The notes beneath the pieces were generated by a model. The model had not been told where the DNA came from and searched no databases. It saw only the letters and a program-made list of their open reading frames with translations. The translations under genes were made by a program, and so were the position numbers. A stretch of DNA of 64,000 bases. Source: Novosphingobium percolationis. GTDB taxonomy: Bacteria > Pseudomonadota > Alphaproteobacteria > Sphingomonadales > Sphingomonadaceae. This document shows, one piece after another, positions 1-8,915 of this stretch. How positions within the stretch are numbered: the stretch's first letter is position 1; every line of letters begins with the position of its first letter. The stretch covers positions 124,001 through 188,000 of the forward strand of contig NZ_JAILYM010000003.1 of assembly GCF_020179425.1 (NCBI RefSeq), written 5' to 3'.

Positions 1-53
1 ACGCCACCGACGGCGACAAGGGCGGCGAGGTAGAGGGTGAACGGGCGTTGCAT
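1..53 (-). CDS. start of an unidentified exported or membrane protein (partial)
   Basis: Only the first 17 or so codons are in the window. They read MQRPFTLYLAALVAVGG, a short basic start followed by a hydrophobic stretch, which fits a signal peptide or first membrane segment. The ATG lies 7 bases past the kup stop on the same strand, so it may be co-transcribed with kup. No strong ribosome-binding site is visible. Nothing can be said about function. Confidence 0.4.
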   Translation of the reverse strand, partial: MQRPFTLYLAALVAVGG

Positions 54-60
54 CGTGCTG

Positions 61-1980
61 CTATAGCTCGATCTGGCTGCCGAGTTCGACCACCCGGTTG
101 GGTGGGATCGAGAACCAGGCCGTCGGATCTGCGGCGTTGCGGTGCAGGAACATGTAGAGGATCGTCATCCAGCGGGGCATCGCCGCCTGCGTGCCGAAGC
201 GGATGGCGCTGCGCCCGACGAAGAACGACGTGCCGCCGGGCCCTGAAAGCAGGCCTTCATGCCGGGCCAGATCGCTCGGAACGTCGACCGTGTCCATGTA
301 GCCATAGCGCAGCCGGGCCTTGAGGAAGTGGTCGCTCACCCGTTCTGTCAGCAGTCGCTGCTCCGGTGCAACCCACGGGGTGGGCAGGGTTTCCACCTTC
401 AGAAGTACGTTCGTGCGGTGCAGCGCCTTGTTGTGCTTGAGGTTGTGCAGCAACGCGGAAGGCGCGACGGTGAGATCCTGCGTGAGGAAGACGGCGGTGC
501 CCGCGATCATCACCGGGGGGCGTGCGGCGAGCGCTGCCACCATGTCGTCGAGCCCCGCGCCTTGCGCCGCGATGCGTTCCTGCGATACGCGGCGGCCGCG
601 CAACCAGGTGAAGATGACAATGCCCACGCCACCTGCCACCAGCAGCGGCACCCAGCCGCCTTCGGTCACGCGCAGGATGTTCGCGCCGAAGAAGAACAGG
701 TCGAGCGACAGGAACGGCGCGATCAGCAGCGCTGCCCAGACCGGACTCCAGTGCCAGAACTTCCACGCGATGATGTAGGCAAGGCAAGTGGTGACGACCA
801 TCGTGCCGGTCACGGCGATGCCATAGGCCGCCGCCATCGCCGTGCTCGACTGGAAGCCCATGACGAGGATCAGCACGCCGATCAGCAGCAGCCAGTTGAT
901 GCCCGGCATGTAGATCTGCCCCATCTGGTGGGCCGAGGTCTGGCGCACGGTCATGCGCGGCAGCAGGCCCAGCGAGATCGCCTGATGCGTCAGCGAATAG
1001 GCGCCGGTGATCACCGCCTGGCTGGCGATGATCGTGGCCAGCGTGGCCAGCACCACCAGCGGCGCGCGCAAGCTGTCGGGCGCCATGATGAAGAACCAGT
1101 CGGCATTGGCCAGCGCATGCCCGCTCGCCTGCGCGGCGGCCAGCGCCTTGAGCGCGAGCGCGCCCTGGCCCAGATAGTTCAGCGTCAGCGCGGGCCAGAC
1201 GAAGGCGAGCCAGCCGAACTGGATCGGCCGACGACCGAAATGGCCCATGTCGGCGATCAGCGCCTCGGCCCCGGTCACGGTCAGGAACACCGCGCCCAGC
1301 ACGAACAGCCCGGCGATGCCGTGGCTCGACAGGAAGGCGATCGCTTCGCGCGGGTCGAAGGCGGCCATGACCTGCGGCGCTTCGGCCACGTGCCACATGC
1401 CGAGCGCGGCCAGCACCACGAACCACACCGCGCAGACCGGGCCGAACAGCCCCGCCACGCCCGACGTGCCGCGCGCCTGGAACGAGAACAGCCCGATCAG
1501 GATGCCCATGGTGATGCCAAGGATGATCGGCTGGCTCATCCCGCCAAGGCCGGGGATCGTCTTCAACCCTTCGACCGCGGACAGCACCGACAACGCCGGG
1601 GTGATGATCGCATCGCCATAGAACAGCGCGGCACCGACTGCGCCCAGCAGCAGCACGATCGTCCAGCCCAGCGCCTTGCCCGGACCTGCCGTGGCGCGCC
1701 GGGCCAGCGCCATCAGCGACAGCACGCCGCCTTCGCCGTTGTTGTCCATCCGGCTGAGGAACAGCACGTACTTCATCGTCACGACAAGGATCAGCGCCCA
1801 CAGCGCCAACGACAGCACGCCAAGGATCTCGCCCCGGTCGATCCCGTCCGAGGCGGTCTGCGCCAGCGCCTCGCGAAAGGCGTAGAGCGGGCTGGTGCCG
1901 ATGTCGCCATAGACGACGCCGATCGCGCCAAGCGTCAGGGTGGACAGGCTGTTGCGGCGATCGTGGGGCAGGTCGTGCAC
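61..1980 (-). CDS. kup: Kup-type low-affinity potassium transporter
   Basis: Inner-membrane potassium uptake protein of the KUP/HAK/KT family, probably a proton symporter. The N-terminal family signature GVVYGDIGTSPLYAF is present at about residues 15-30, followed by around twelve hydrophobic segments and a soluble C-terminal domain, as expected for this family of about 630 residues. The chosen GTG start at 1980 gives 639 residues and has GGAG about ten bases upstream. The frame stays open further upstream, but that sequence is Arg-rich, unlike the family, and runs into the aldo/keto reductase gene. The product is standard; only the start is uncertain. Confidence 0.93.
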   Translation of the reverse strand: MHDLPHDRRNSLSTLTLGAIGVVYGDIGTSPLYAFREALAQTASDGIDRGEILGVLSLALWALILVVTMKYVLFLSRMDNNGEGGVLSLMALARRATAGPGKALGWTIVLLLGAVGAALFYGDAIITPALSVLSAVEGLKTIPGLGGMSQPIILGITMGILIGLFSFQARGTSGVAGLFGPVCAVWFVVLAALGMWHVAEAPQVMAAFDPREAIAFLSSHGIAGLFVLGAVFLTVTGAEALIADMGHFGRRPIQFGWLAFVWPALTLNYLGQGALALKALAAAQASGHALANADWFFIMAPDSLRAPLVVLATLATIIASQAVITGAYSLTHQAISLGLLPRMTVRQTSAHQMGQIYMPGINWLLLIGVLILVMGFQSSTAMAAAYGIAVTGTMVVTTCLAYIIAWKFWHWSPVWAALLIAPFLSLDLFFFGANILRVTEGGWVPLLVAGGVGIVIFTWLRGRRVSQERIAAQGAGLDDMVAALAARPPVMIAGTAVFLTQDLTVAPSALLHNLKHNKALHRTNVLLKVETLPTPWVAPEQRLLTERVSDHFLKARLRYGYMDTVDVPSDLARHEGLLSGPGGTSFFVGRSAIRFGTQAAMPRWMTILYMFLHRNAADPTAWFSIPPNRVVELGSQIEL

Positions 1981-2105
1981 GGTGGCGAGGCTCCGGTTGA
2001 AGGCCCCGCCATGGCGCCGATCCGCATTAAGACGCCATGGGCAAGCGCGCGCGCAGGCATAAAATTTGCGTGAAATCGCAATCGCCTGCGAGCGCGCTTT
2101 CCGCG

Positions 2106-3961
<1,856 letters not shown>

Positions 3962-4015
3962 GGAAATCTCTCCTGAAGCGGTGTGTGGCGGAGATAGACG
4001 TGTCAGACCGTTTCG

Positions 4016-4051
4016 ATTAGACGGGTATTCCTGCATGAACTTATATCTAAT
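4016..4051. promoter_or_regulatory. inverted repeat in the LysR/SDR divergent region
   Basis: ATTAGA at 4016-4021 and TCTAAT at 4046-4051 form exact inverted arms 24 bases apart, between the SDR and LysR start codons. AGAC also recurs three times nearby (around 3996, 4005 and 4019). LysR-type regulators usually bind such dyads next to their own gene. This is a weak candidate because the arms are short and AT-rich. Confidence 0.3.
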
Positions 4052-4059
4052 GGTGATGA

Positions 4060-4977
4060 ATGCTGCGCGATGAGCTGGGCGATCTCGCCATCCTGCTGGC
4101 CGTGGCGGAAGAGCGCAGCTTCACCCGCGCGGCCTCGCGACTGGGGACGTCGCAGTCGGCGGTGAGTCAGGCCGTGCGGCGACTGGAGGCGCATCTGGGC
4201 GTCCGGCTGCTGGCGCGCACCACGCGCAGCGTCGCGCCGACCGAGGCGGGCGAGCAATTGCTCGACACGCTGCGCCCCGCGCTGGGCGATATTCGCGCGC
4301 GGCTGGCGCAACTGACGCAATTTCGCGATGCGCCCGCGGGGCTGGTGCGCATCACCACCAGTCGCCACGCTGCCGAAACGCTGCTGTGGCCTGCCATCGA
4401 CGCGGTGGTCACGCGCTGGCCCGACATCGAGGTCGAGCTGTCGGTCGACGGCGCGCTGACCGATATCGTGGCCGAGCGCTTCGATGCGGGGGTGCGGCTG
4501 GGCGAAAGCGTGGAAAAGGACATGATCGCGCTGCGCATCGGCCCGGACCTGCGCATGGTGGTGGTGGGCTCGCCCGCATACCTGGAAGGCCGCGCTCGCC
4601 CGGAAACCCCGCGCGATCTGCTGTCGCACCGCTGCATCAACTTGCGCATGGCAACGCGCGGCAATCTCTATGCCTGGGAGTTCGAGAAGGACGGGCAGGC
4701 GCTGAACGTGCGCGTCGAGGGGCCGATGGTGTTCAACGATCCCACGCTGAGCATATCGGCGGCGCTGGCCGGGCATGGCCTGGCCTGCACGATCGAACAT
4801 GACGAGGTGCTGCGCCACATTGCGGCGGGGCGGCTGGTCCGGCTGCTGGAGGACTGGTGCGAACCCTTTGCCGGGCACCACCTCTACTACCCGGACCGGC
4901 GCAACCTTTCCCCCGCCTTCCGCGCGGTGCTGGACGAATTGCGCGCCCGCGCGCGGGCCTATTCTACCAGGCCGTAG
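4060..4977 (+). CDS. LysR-family transcriptional regulator
   Basis: DNA-binding regulator of 305 residues, typical LysR length. The N-terminal winged helix-turn-helix is clear (RSFTRAASRLGTSQSAVSQA, residues about 19-38), followed by a linker helix and a periplasmic-binding-like effector domain from about residue 90. It is transcribed away from the SDR and aldo/keto reductase genes, so it most likely controls that pair and itself. The last 19 bases overlap the end of the convergent subtilase gene. The inducer is unknown. The effector domain resembles the large group of LysR proteins adjacent to oxidoreductases, which gives no specific prediction. Confidence 0.92.
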   Translation: MLRDELGDLAILLAVAEERSFTRAASRLGTSQSAVSQAVRRLEAHLGVRLLARTTRSVAPTEAGEQLLDTLRPALGDIRARLAQLTQFRDAPAGLVRITTSRHAAETLLWPAIDAVVTRWPDIEVELSVDGALTDIVAERFDAGVRLGESVEKDMIALRIGPDLRMVVVGSPAYLEGRARPETPRDLLSHRCINLRMATRGNLYAWEFEKDGQALNVRVEGPMVFNDPTLSISAALAGHGLACTIEHDEVLRHIAAGRLVRLLEDWCEPFAGHHLYYPDRRNLSPAFRAVLDELRARARAYSTRP

Positions 4978-6329
4978 CCGAAGGTGGTGTCGAAGCCCGG
5001 CGTGCCGAGATCGCGCGCGCTGGCCTGAAGGCTGGCGGTGCAGGCGGCAGGCGACAGGCGCGTGCGGCAACGGGCGAGCGAGGCGGCGACGGCGGGCGCG
5101 GCGAACGAGGTGCCGGTGAAGCGCGAGAAGCCGCCCATCGCGTCGGCGGCGGTGACATCGACGCCCGGCGCGGCGAAATCGACGTAAGGCCCGCGATTGG
5201 CGTAGCGGTAGATATGCATGGTCTTGTCGACGGCGGTGACCGCGACCACGGGCCCGAGCGCGGCGGGATAGACCGGCGGCGCTGCTGGCCCGGCGTTGCC
5301 GGCGGCGGCCACCACGATGCGCCCGCGCGCGGTGGCGGCGGCCACGATCTGGTCGAGGATGGCGTTGCGGGGGCCGGCGATGCTCATGTTGATCACCGGC
5401 GCATCGGTGCCGACCAGCCATTCCAGCGCATCGGCCACCACGTCGATCGAGGTGAACGGCCTGTCGGGCGTGCCGCGAAAGATGTTGGCCGAATAGACCG
5501 TGCGCGCCCCGCCCGCGACGAGGATCGAGGCGACCGCCGTGCCATGGCGCGCAGCCTTGCCAGCGGCCGGCAGGCCTTCGCGCGCGCCCTTGGGCCAGGC
5601 GACGAGGCGCGCGCCGGCGATCGCGGGATGCGGCGCGACGGCGGTATCGAGCACGCCGACCGAAAAGCCTGCCGTCGCAGCAGGCGCGCCGCCGTTCGCG
5701 CCCTTGAGCTTGCGCGGGCGCTGGCCCGAAGCGAGGCCGAGGCCGTAGTAGTGGTCGAAATCGATCGTCGCGCCGGGCGCTTCGGCGCGCACGCGCTGGA
5801 CGGCCGCGCGGGTGGAGAGGCCGGACGGCGCGCCGAGCCGGGTGAGGTCCGCGCCCAGCGCGGCAAGCTGCTTGCGCTCGATCACGCGGAAGCCTGCGCG
5901 CAGCAGCCGGTCGAGCGCTTCGGGGGGCAGCGCGCTCACCACCACTTCTCCCGCGCGCACCGCTGCGCCTTCGTCGTCGCGTTCGAAGGCTTCGTCGCGC
6001 ACCGCGTCGGCGATCCAGCCATAGTCGCGGTCGGACAGGCCTTCGGCCGTATCGGACCTTTCCGTACTGGTTTCCGCAGCCTCGCTGTGGCCAGAGTCTT
6101 CAGAGATGCCGTGCGATTCCGTTTCGGGGGCCTCCACCTCGCGCGTCTCGACTTCCGGGGCCTCGACTTCGGGCGTTTCGACTTCGCGGGGTTCTACTTC
6201 CGGCGTCTTCACTTCCGGAACTTCCACCTCCGGAACCTCGATCTCGCGGTCTTCGGGCTCGGCAATCGCGGCAGACCACGCACTGATGGACAGCGCGAGG
6301 AAGGCGATGCGAAGAGGGCGAAGGCGCAT
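4959..6329 (-). CDS. secreted S8 (subtilisin-like) serine protease
   Basis: Exported subtilase of 456 residues. A signal peptide (about 1-23) is followed by an eight-fold pentapeptide repeat of the form V-E-x-P-E (30-69), an acidic linker, a prodomain-like part and the S8 catalytic domain. The triad is visible as Asp228 (VGVLDTAV), His262 (RHGTAVAS) and Ser408 (TGTSFAAP), with oxyanion Asn345 (AAGNAG). The gene is divergent from an ECF sigma factor and has its own ECF-type promoter, so it is likely part of that regulon. No autotransporter domain is present; export beyond the periplasm would need another protein. Substrates are unknown. Confidence 0.9.
   Translation of the reverse strand: MRLRPLRIAFLALSISAWSAAIAEPEDREIEVPEVEVPEVKTPEVEPREVETPEVEAPEVETREVEAPETESHGISEDSGHSEAAETSTERSDTAEGLSDRDYGWIADAVRDEAFERDDEGAAVRAGEVVVSALPPEALDRLLRAGFRVIERKQLAALGADLTRLGAPSGLSTRAAVQRVRAEAPGATIDFDHYYGLGLASGQRPRKLKGANGGAPAATAGFSVGVLDTAVAPHPAIAGARLVAWPKGAREGLPAAGKAARHGTAVASILVAGGARTVYSANIFRGTPDRPFTSIDVVADALEWLVGTDAPVINMSIAGPRNAILDQIVAAATARGRIVVAAAGNAGPAAPPVYPAALGPVVAVTAVDKTMHIYRYANRGPYVDFAAPGVDVTAADAMGGFSRFTGTSFAAPAVAASLARCRTRLSPAACTASLQASARDLGTPGFDTTFGYGLVE
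6123..6242 (-). repeat. 15-base repeat coding V-E-x-P-E pentapeptides
   Basis: Eight in-frame copies of a 15-base unit encode residues 30-69 of the subtilase, each matching [VI]-[EK]-x-[PR]-E. The encoded stretch is Pro/Glu-rich and should be extended, like PEVK-type spacers. Its length may vary between strains through slippage. Confidence 0.85.
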
Positions 6330-6386
6330 GGGAAAGGAACCGGACAGAAATGAGCAAGACGGATGTAGCCATCCGGGGATGCGGGG

Positions 6387-6417
6387 ACAACGTTGTGGTA
6401 GCCTGCCCTATTCCATC
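6387..6417 (-). promoter_or_regulatory. ECF-type promoter for the subtilase gene
   Basis: Read on the minus strand, GATGGAAT (6417-6410) is followed after 17 bases by CGTTGT (6392-6387). This fits a -35 GGAA/-10 CGTT layout used by several alphaproteobacterial ECF sigma factors. Transcription would begin near 6380, about 50 bases before the subtilase ATG. The same two boxes occur on the opposite strand facing the sigma gene. Confidence 0.6.
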
Positions 6418-6428
6418 CATGCATTCAC

Positions 6429-6458
6429 GATGGAATAAGCACGTACAGGGGACGTTGT
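6429..6458 (+). promoter_or_regulatory. ECF-type promoter for the sigma/anti-sigma genes
   Basis: GATGGAAT at 6429-6436 is followed after 16 bases by CGTTGT at 6453-6458, the same pair of boxes as in the divergent subtilase promoter. The two -35 boxes form an 8-base inverted repeat. The expected transcription start is within a few bases of the sigma gene ATG at 6468, so the message would have almost no leader. Confidence 0.6.
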
Positions 6459-6467
6459 GACGGCGAC

Positions 6468-6992
6468 ATGACCACAGGGCACGGGGCAGGCAGGGATTTC
6501 AGGGCGCGCGTCGTCGCTGCACTCCCGCGTCTGCGCCGGTTCTGCGAGGCCATGGCGGGTGGACCGCATGATGGAGACGATCTGATGCAGGCGACGGTGG
6601 AACGCGCCCTTACCCGACAGGACCGCTTCGATCCGGCGACCCGGATCGAAAGCTGGATGTTCCGCATCGCGCAGAACCTCCACATCGACCGCGTGCGCGC
6701 TGCCAGGCGACGGGGCACAAGCGTGGAGATCGAGGAAGCCATGGACCTGACCGGAGACGACGGGCGCGCGGTGGTGGAGGGACGCTCCGACCTGGACCGC
6801 GTTCACGCCGTGCTGGCCGAACTGAGCGAGGACCAGCGCGCGACCTTCCTGCTCGTGGTGATCGAAGAGATGACATATGCCGAGGCGGCGGAAACGCTGG
6901 GCGTGCCGATCGGCACGATCATGAGCCGCATCGCGCGGGCGCGGGCGCGGATCAACGCCAGCCTGCGCCCCGAAGCGGAGATGCGGTCATGA
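6468..6992 (+). CDS. ECF-family RNA polymerase sigma factor
   Basis: Extracytoplasmic-function sigma factor of 174 residues. Region 2 covers about residues 18-80 (DDLMQATVERAL, then SWMFRIAQNLHIDRVRAARR) and region 4 about 115-165, with the helix-turn-helix MTYAEAAETLGVPIGTIMSR. It overlaps the next gene by four bases (ATGA), the usual arrangement for a sigma factor and its anti-sigma factor. No other in-frame start fits, because region 2 begins almost immediately. A promoter with ECF-type boxes lies directly upstream and matches one serving the divergent protease gene, so autoregulation is likely. The activating signal is unknown. Confidence 0.93.
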   Translation: MTTGHGAGRDFRARVVAALPRLRRFCEAMAGGPHDGDDLMQATVERALTRQDRFDPATRIESWMFRIAQNLHIDRVRAARRRGTSVEIEEAMDLTGDDGRAVVEGRSDLDRVHAVLAELSEDQRATFLLVVIEEMTYAEAAETLGVPIGTIMSRIARARARINASLRPEAEMRS

Positions 6993-7681
6993 GCGACGCC
7001 CGTGACGAACGTCTGGCGGCCTATCTCGACGGGGCGATGAGCCCGGAGGAGGAAGCACTGTTCGACCGCGAACTGGAGCGCGATCCCGAGCTTGCGCGGC
7101 AGGCCCTGCAATGGCGCGGGAACGACCGCTTCATCGCCGATGTTCTCGCTCCGCGCGCGCGCGCGGTCGAGCCGGAACTGCTGGCGCGGATGGGGCTGCT
7201 CGATGCAGAGCGCCCCGCGCCGGTTGCTGCCAACGACAATCCGTGGGGCTGGCGCCGCATGATCGCGAGCGCGGCGGCGCTGACGCTGGTGCTGGGCGGC
7301 ACGATGCTGGCGCTGCGCCCGGCGGGCGTGACTCCGGGGGAAGACCCGGTGTCGCTGGCGCTCGAAACCACGCCTTCGGCCAAGGCGGCGCGGCTGGCGG
7401 ACGGGCGCGTGCTGACGCCGGTGCTGACCGTGCGCGCGGCCGACGGGCGCTGGTGCCGCGAATATACGCTGGCGGGCGAAGCGGCGCTCGCTTGCCGCAA
7501 CGACGGGCGCTGGACCACCGAAGCGCGGGGGCCTGCGGGCCGACCTGCGGCGGACAGCGGCGACTTCGCGATGGCGGGCGGGTCAGAAGCACCCGCGCTG
7601 GAAGAGGCCTATCGCCGGATCGGCGCGCAGGAAGCGCTGGGGCCCGAGGATGAGGCGGCCTTGCTCGGCAAGTGGCGCTGA
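6989..7681 (+). CDS. membrane-bound anti-sigma factor
   Basis: Single-pass membrane protein of 230 residues that probably holds the upstream ECF sigma factor inactive. The N-terminal cytoplasmic part (1-88) has the DERLAAYLDG...SPEEEALFDRELERDP layout typical of anti-sigma domains but shows no His-Cys-Cys zinc site. One membrane segment lies at about 91-109, followed by a periplasmic part of some 120 residues with two cysteines that could form a disulfide. The start overlaps the sigma gene stop by four bases, suggesting translational coupling. Release could involve proteolysis, and the nearby secreted protease is a possible though untested participant. Confidence 0.8.
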   Translation: MSDARDERLAAYLDGAMSPEEEALFDRELERDPELARQALQWRGNDRFIADVLAPRARAVEPELLARMGLLDAERPAPVAANDNPWGWRRMIASAAALTLVLGGTMLALRPAGVTPGEDPVSLALETTPSAKAARLADGRVLTPVLTVRAADGRWCREYTLAGEAALACRNDGRWTTEARGPAGRPAADSGDFAMAGGSEAPALEEAYRRIGAQEALGPEDEAALLGKWR

Positions 7682-7691
7682 ACGGCCCCTA

Positions 7692-8834
7692 TCACATCCT
7701 GAGCGACACCGAGAGGCCTGCAAGGAGCGCCGAACTGCGCGACGAGAACCCCGTCCCGGCATAGGCCTGAAGCCGCAGCCGCTGGTCCAGCGGCAGGCTG
7801 ATCCAGCCGGTCGCCTCGCTCAGCGGTGCGCGGCCGGGGGTGGCCGATTGCAGCCAGTCGTAGTCCACGCCAAACGACACGCCCTTGCCCAGCGCATAGC
7901 TCGCGCCTGCGCCGACACCCCAGCCGTCGCGGATCGTCCAGCCCACGGGCCGACCGAGGAAACGGCGACGTGCGCCTGCGTGGACGCTGGCGGCGCCGAA
8001 ACGGGCGATCGCTTCGGCGGCCAGCGTAGTGTCAACCTTGCCCGTGCCGATGCCGCGGCTGCGCGAGGCGGTGGGCAGCTTTACCCGGCCGCTCGCCTGC
8101 AAGGTCAGCCAGGGCAGGGGATCGGCAGCGTAGGCGAGCGTGACCGTGATATCGCCAAGGCCGGAGCGTTGGCCCGAGGAGGCAGGGGCAGGCGCGGCTG
8201 CAAGGGGCGGTGCCGGATAGGTGGGCTCGATGCGCGGCGGCCCGCCGGGATCGTCGCTACCGCTGCCGCCACTTCCGCCGCTCCCCGAGCCCGACCCGGA
8301 TCCGGAGCTGCCGCCATCGTCGCCGCCGCCCGAACCGGAACCGCCTCCCGAGCCGCCCGACCCCGAGCCATCATCCGAGCCACCAGATCCGCCGCCGCCC
8401 GATCCGCCATCGTCGGAGCCGCCGCTGCTGCCGCCGTTGTCGTCGATCGCGCCATTGTCGTCACTGATCGCATCGCCGCTGCCGCTGGCCGCATCATCCG
8501 AGCCGCTGACGTCGCCGCCGCTGGTCGCGCCGGTGCTGCCGCTGGTGGAGCTGCGCGCGCCATCGAGCAGGGTGCCGGGGCCATCGATGCTGACGAAGGG
8601 CACGCTGATGCGCAGCGAAAACCGCCCGCGCGTGACGCGGACGGTGATCGGCGCGGTGAGTACCCGCGTCCTGGCGCTGCGGCCGTAATGGCCTTCGGAA
8701 TAATTGACGCCCGCGCTGACCTTGATGGAGGTCGCCGCCGGCGGCCCTTCCTCTTGCGCGTGAGCTGCCAGCGGGCAGGCAAGCGCCATCGCGCCCGCCA
8801 CCAGCGCCAGCGTGTTGCGCTGTGCCTCGATCAT
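7692..8834 (-). CDS. outer-membrane beta-barrel protein with long Ser/Gly/Asp loop
   Basis: Exported protein of 380 residues with a signal peptide (about 1-26). Short amphipathic beta strands before residue 90 and after 225 (for example SGLGDITVTLAYA) resemble transporter-type barrels of the Phenol_MetA_deg group. Between them, residues 95-197 are almost entirely Ser, Gly and Asp, where the family normally has a short surface loop. AGGGGAC precedes the ATG at 8834. It lies 81 bases downstream of the dsbD-like gene on the same strand, so read-through is possible, and it converges with the anti-sigma gene. The cargo is unknown and the family assignment is tentative. Confidence 0.7.
   Translation of the reverse strand: MIEAQRNTLALVAGAMALACPLAAHAQEEGPPAATSIKVSAGVNYSEGHYGRSARTRVLTAPITVRVTRGRFSLRISVPFVSIDGPGTLLDGARSSTSGSTGATSGGDVSGSDDAASGSGDAISDDNGAIDDNGGSSGGSDDGGSGGGGSGGSDDGSGSGGSGGGSGSGGGDDGGSSGSGSGSGSGGSGGSGSDDPGGPPRIEPTYPAPPLAAAPAPASSGQRSGLGDITVTLAYAADPLPWLTLQASGRVKLPTASRSRGIGTGKVDTTLAAEAIARFGAASVHAGARRRFLGRPVGWTIRDGWGVGAGASYALGKGVSFGVDYDWLQSATPGRAPLSEATGWISLPLDQRLRLQAYAGTGFSSRSSALLAGLSVSLRM
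8244..8552 (-). repeat. low-complexity Ser/Gly/Asp coding tract
   Basis: About 310 bases of simple, imperfectly repeating codons encode the SG/GSDD-rich loop of the barrel protein. The run contains no stop and stays in frame, so it is coding rather than an intergenic repeat. Such tracts are prone to length change. Confidence 0.8.
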
Positions 8835-8915
8835 GTCCGTCCCCTGTCGGCCTCGATCGCCGATCCCGTTCAGGGAAGTGCGACGAACCGAGGCGCGGCG
8901 CAAGCAGGGATTGCG

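Noticed and set aside
259-2073. 604-codon plus-strand frame opposite kup
   Set aside because: His/Gln/Arg-rich low-complexity translation typical of an antisense shadow; kup on the other strand is certain.
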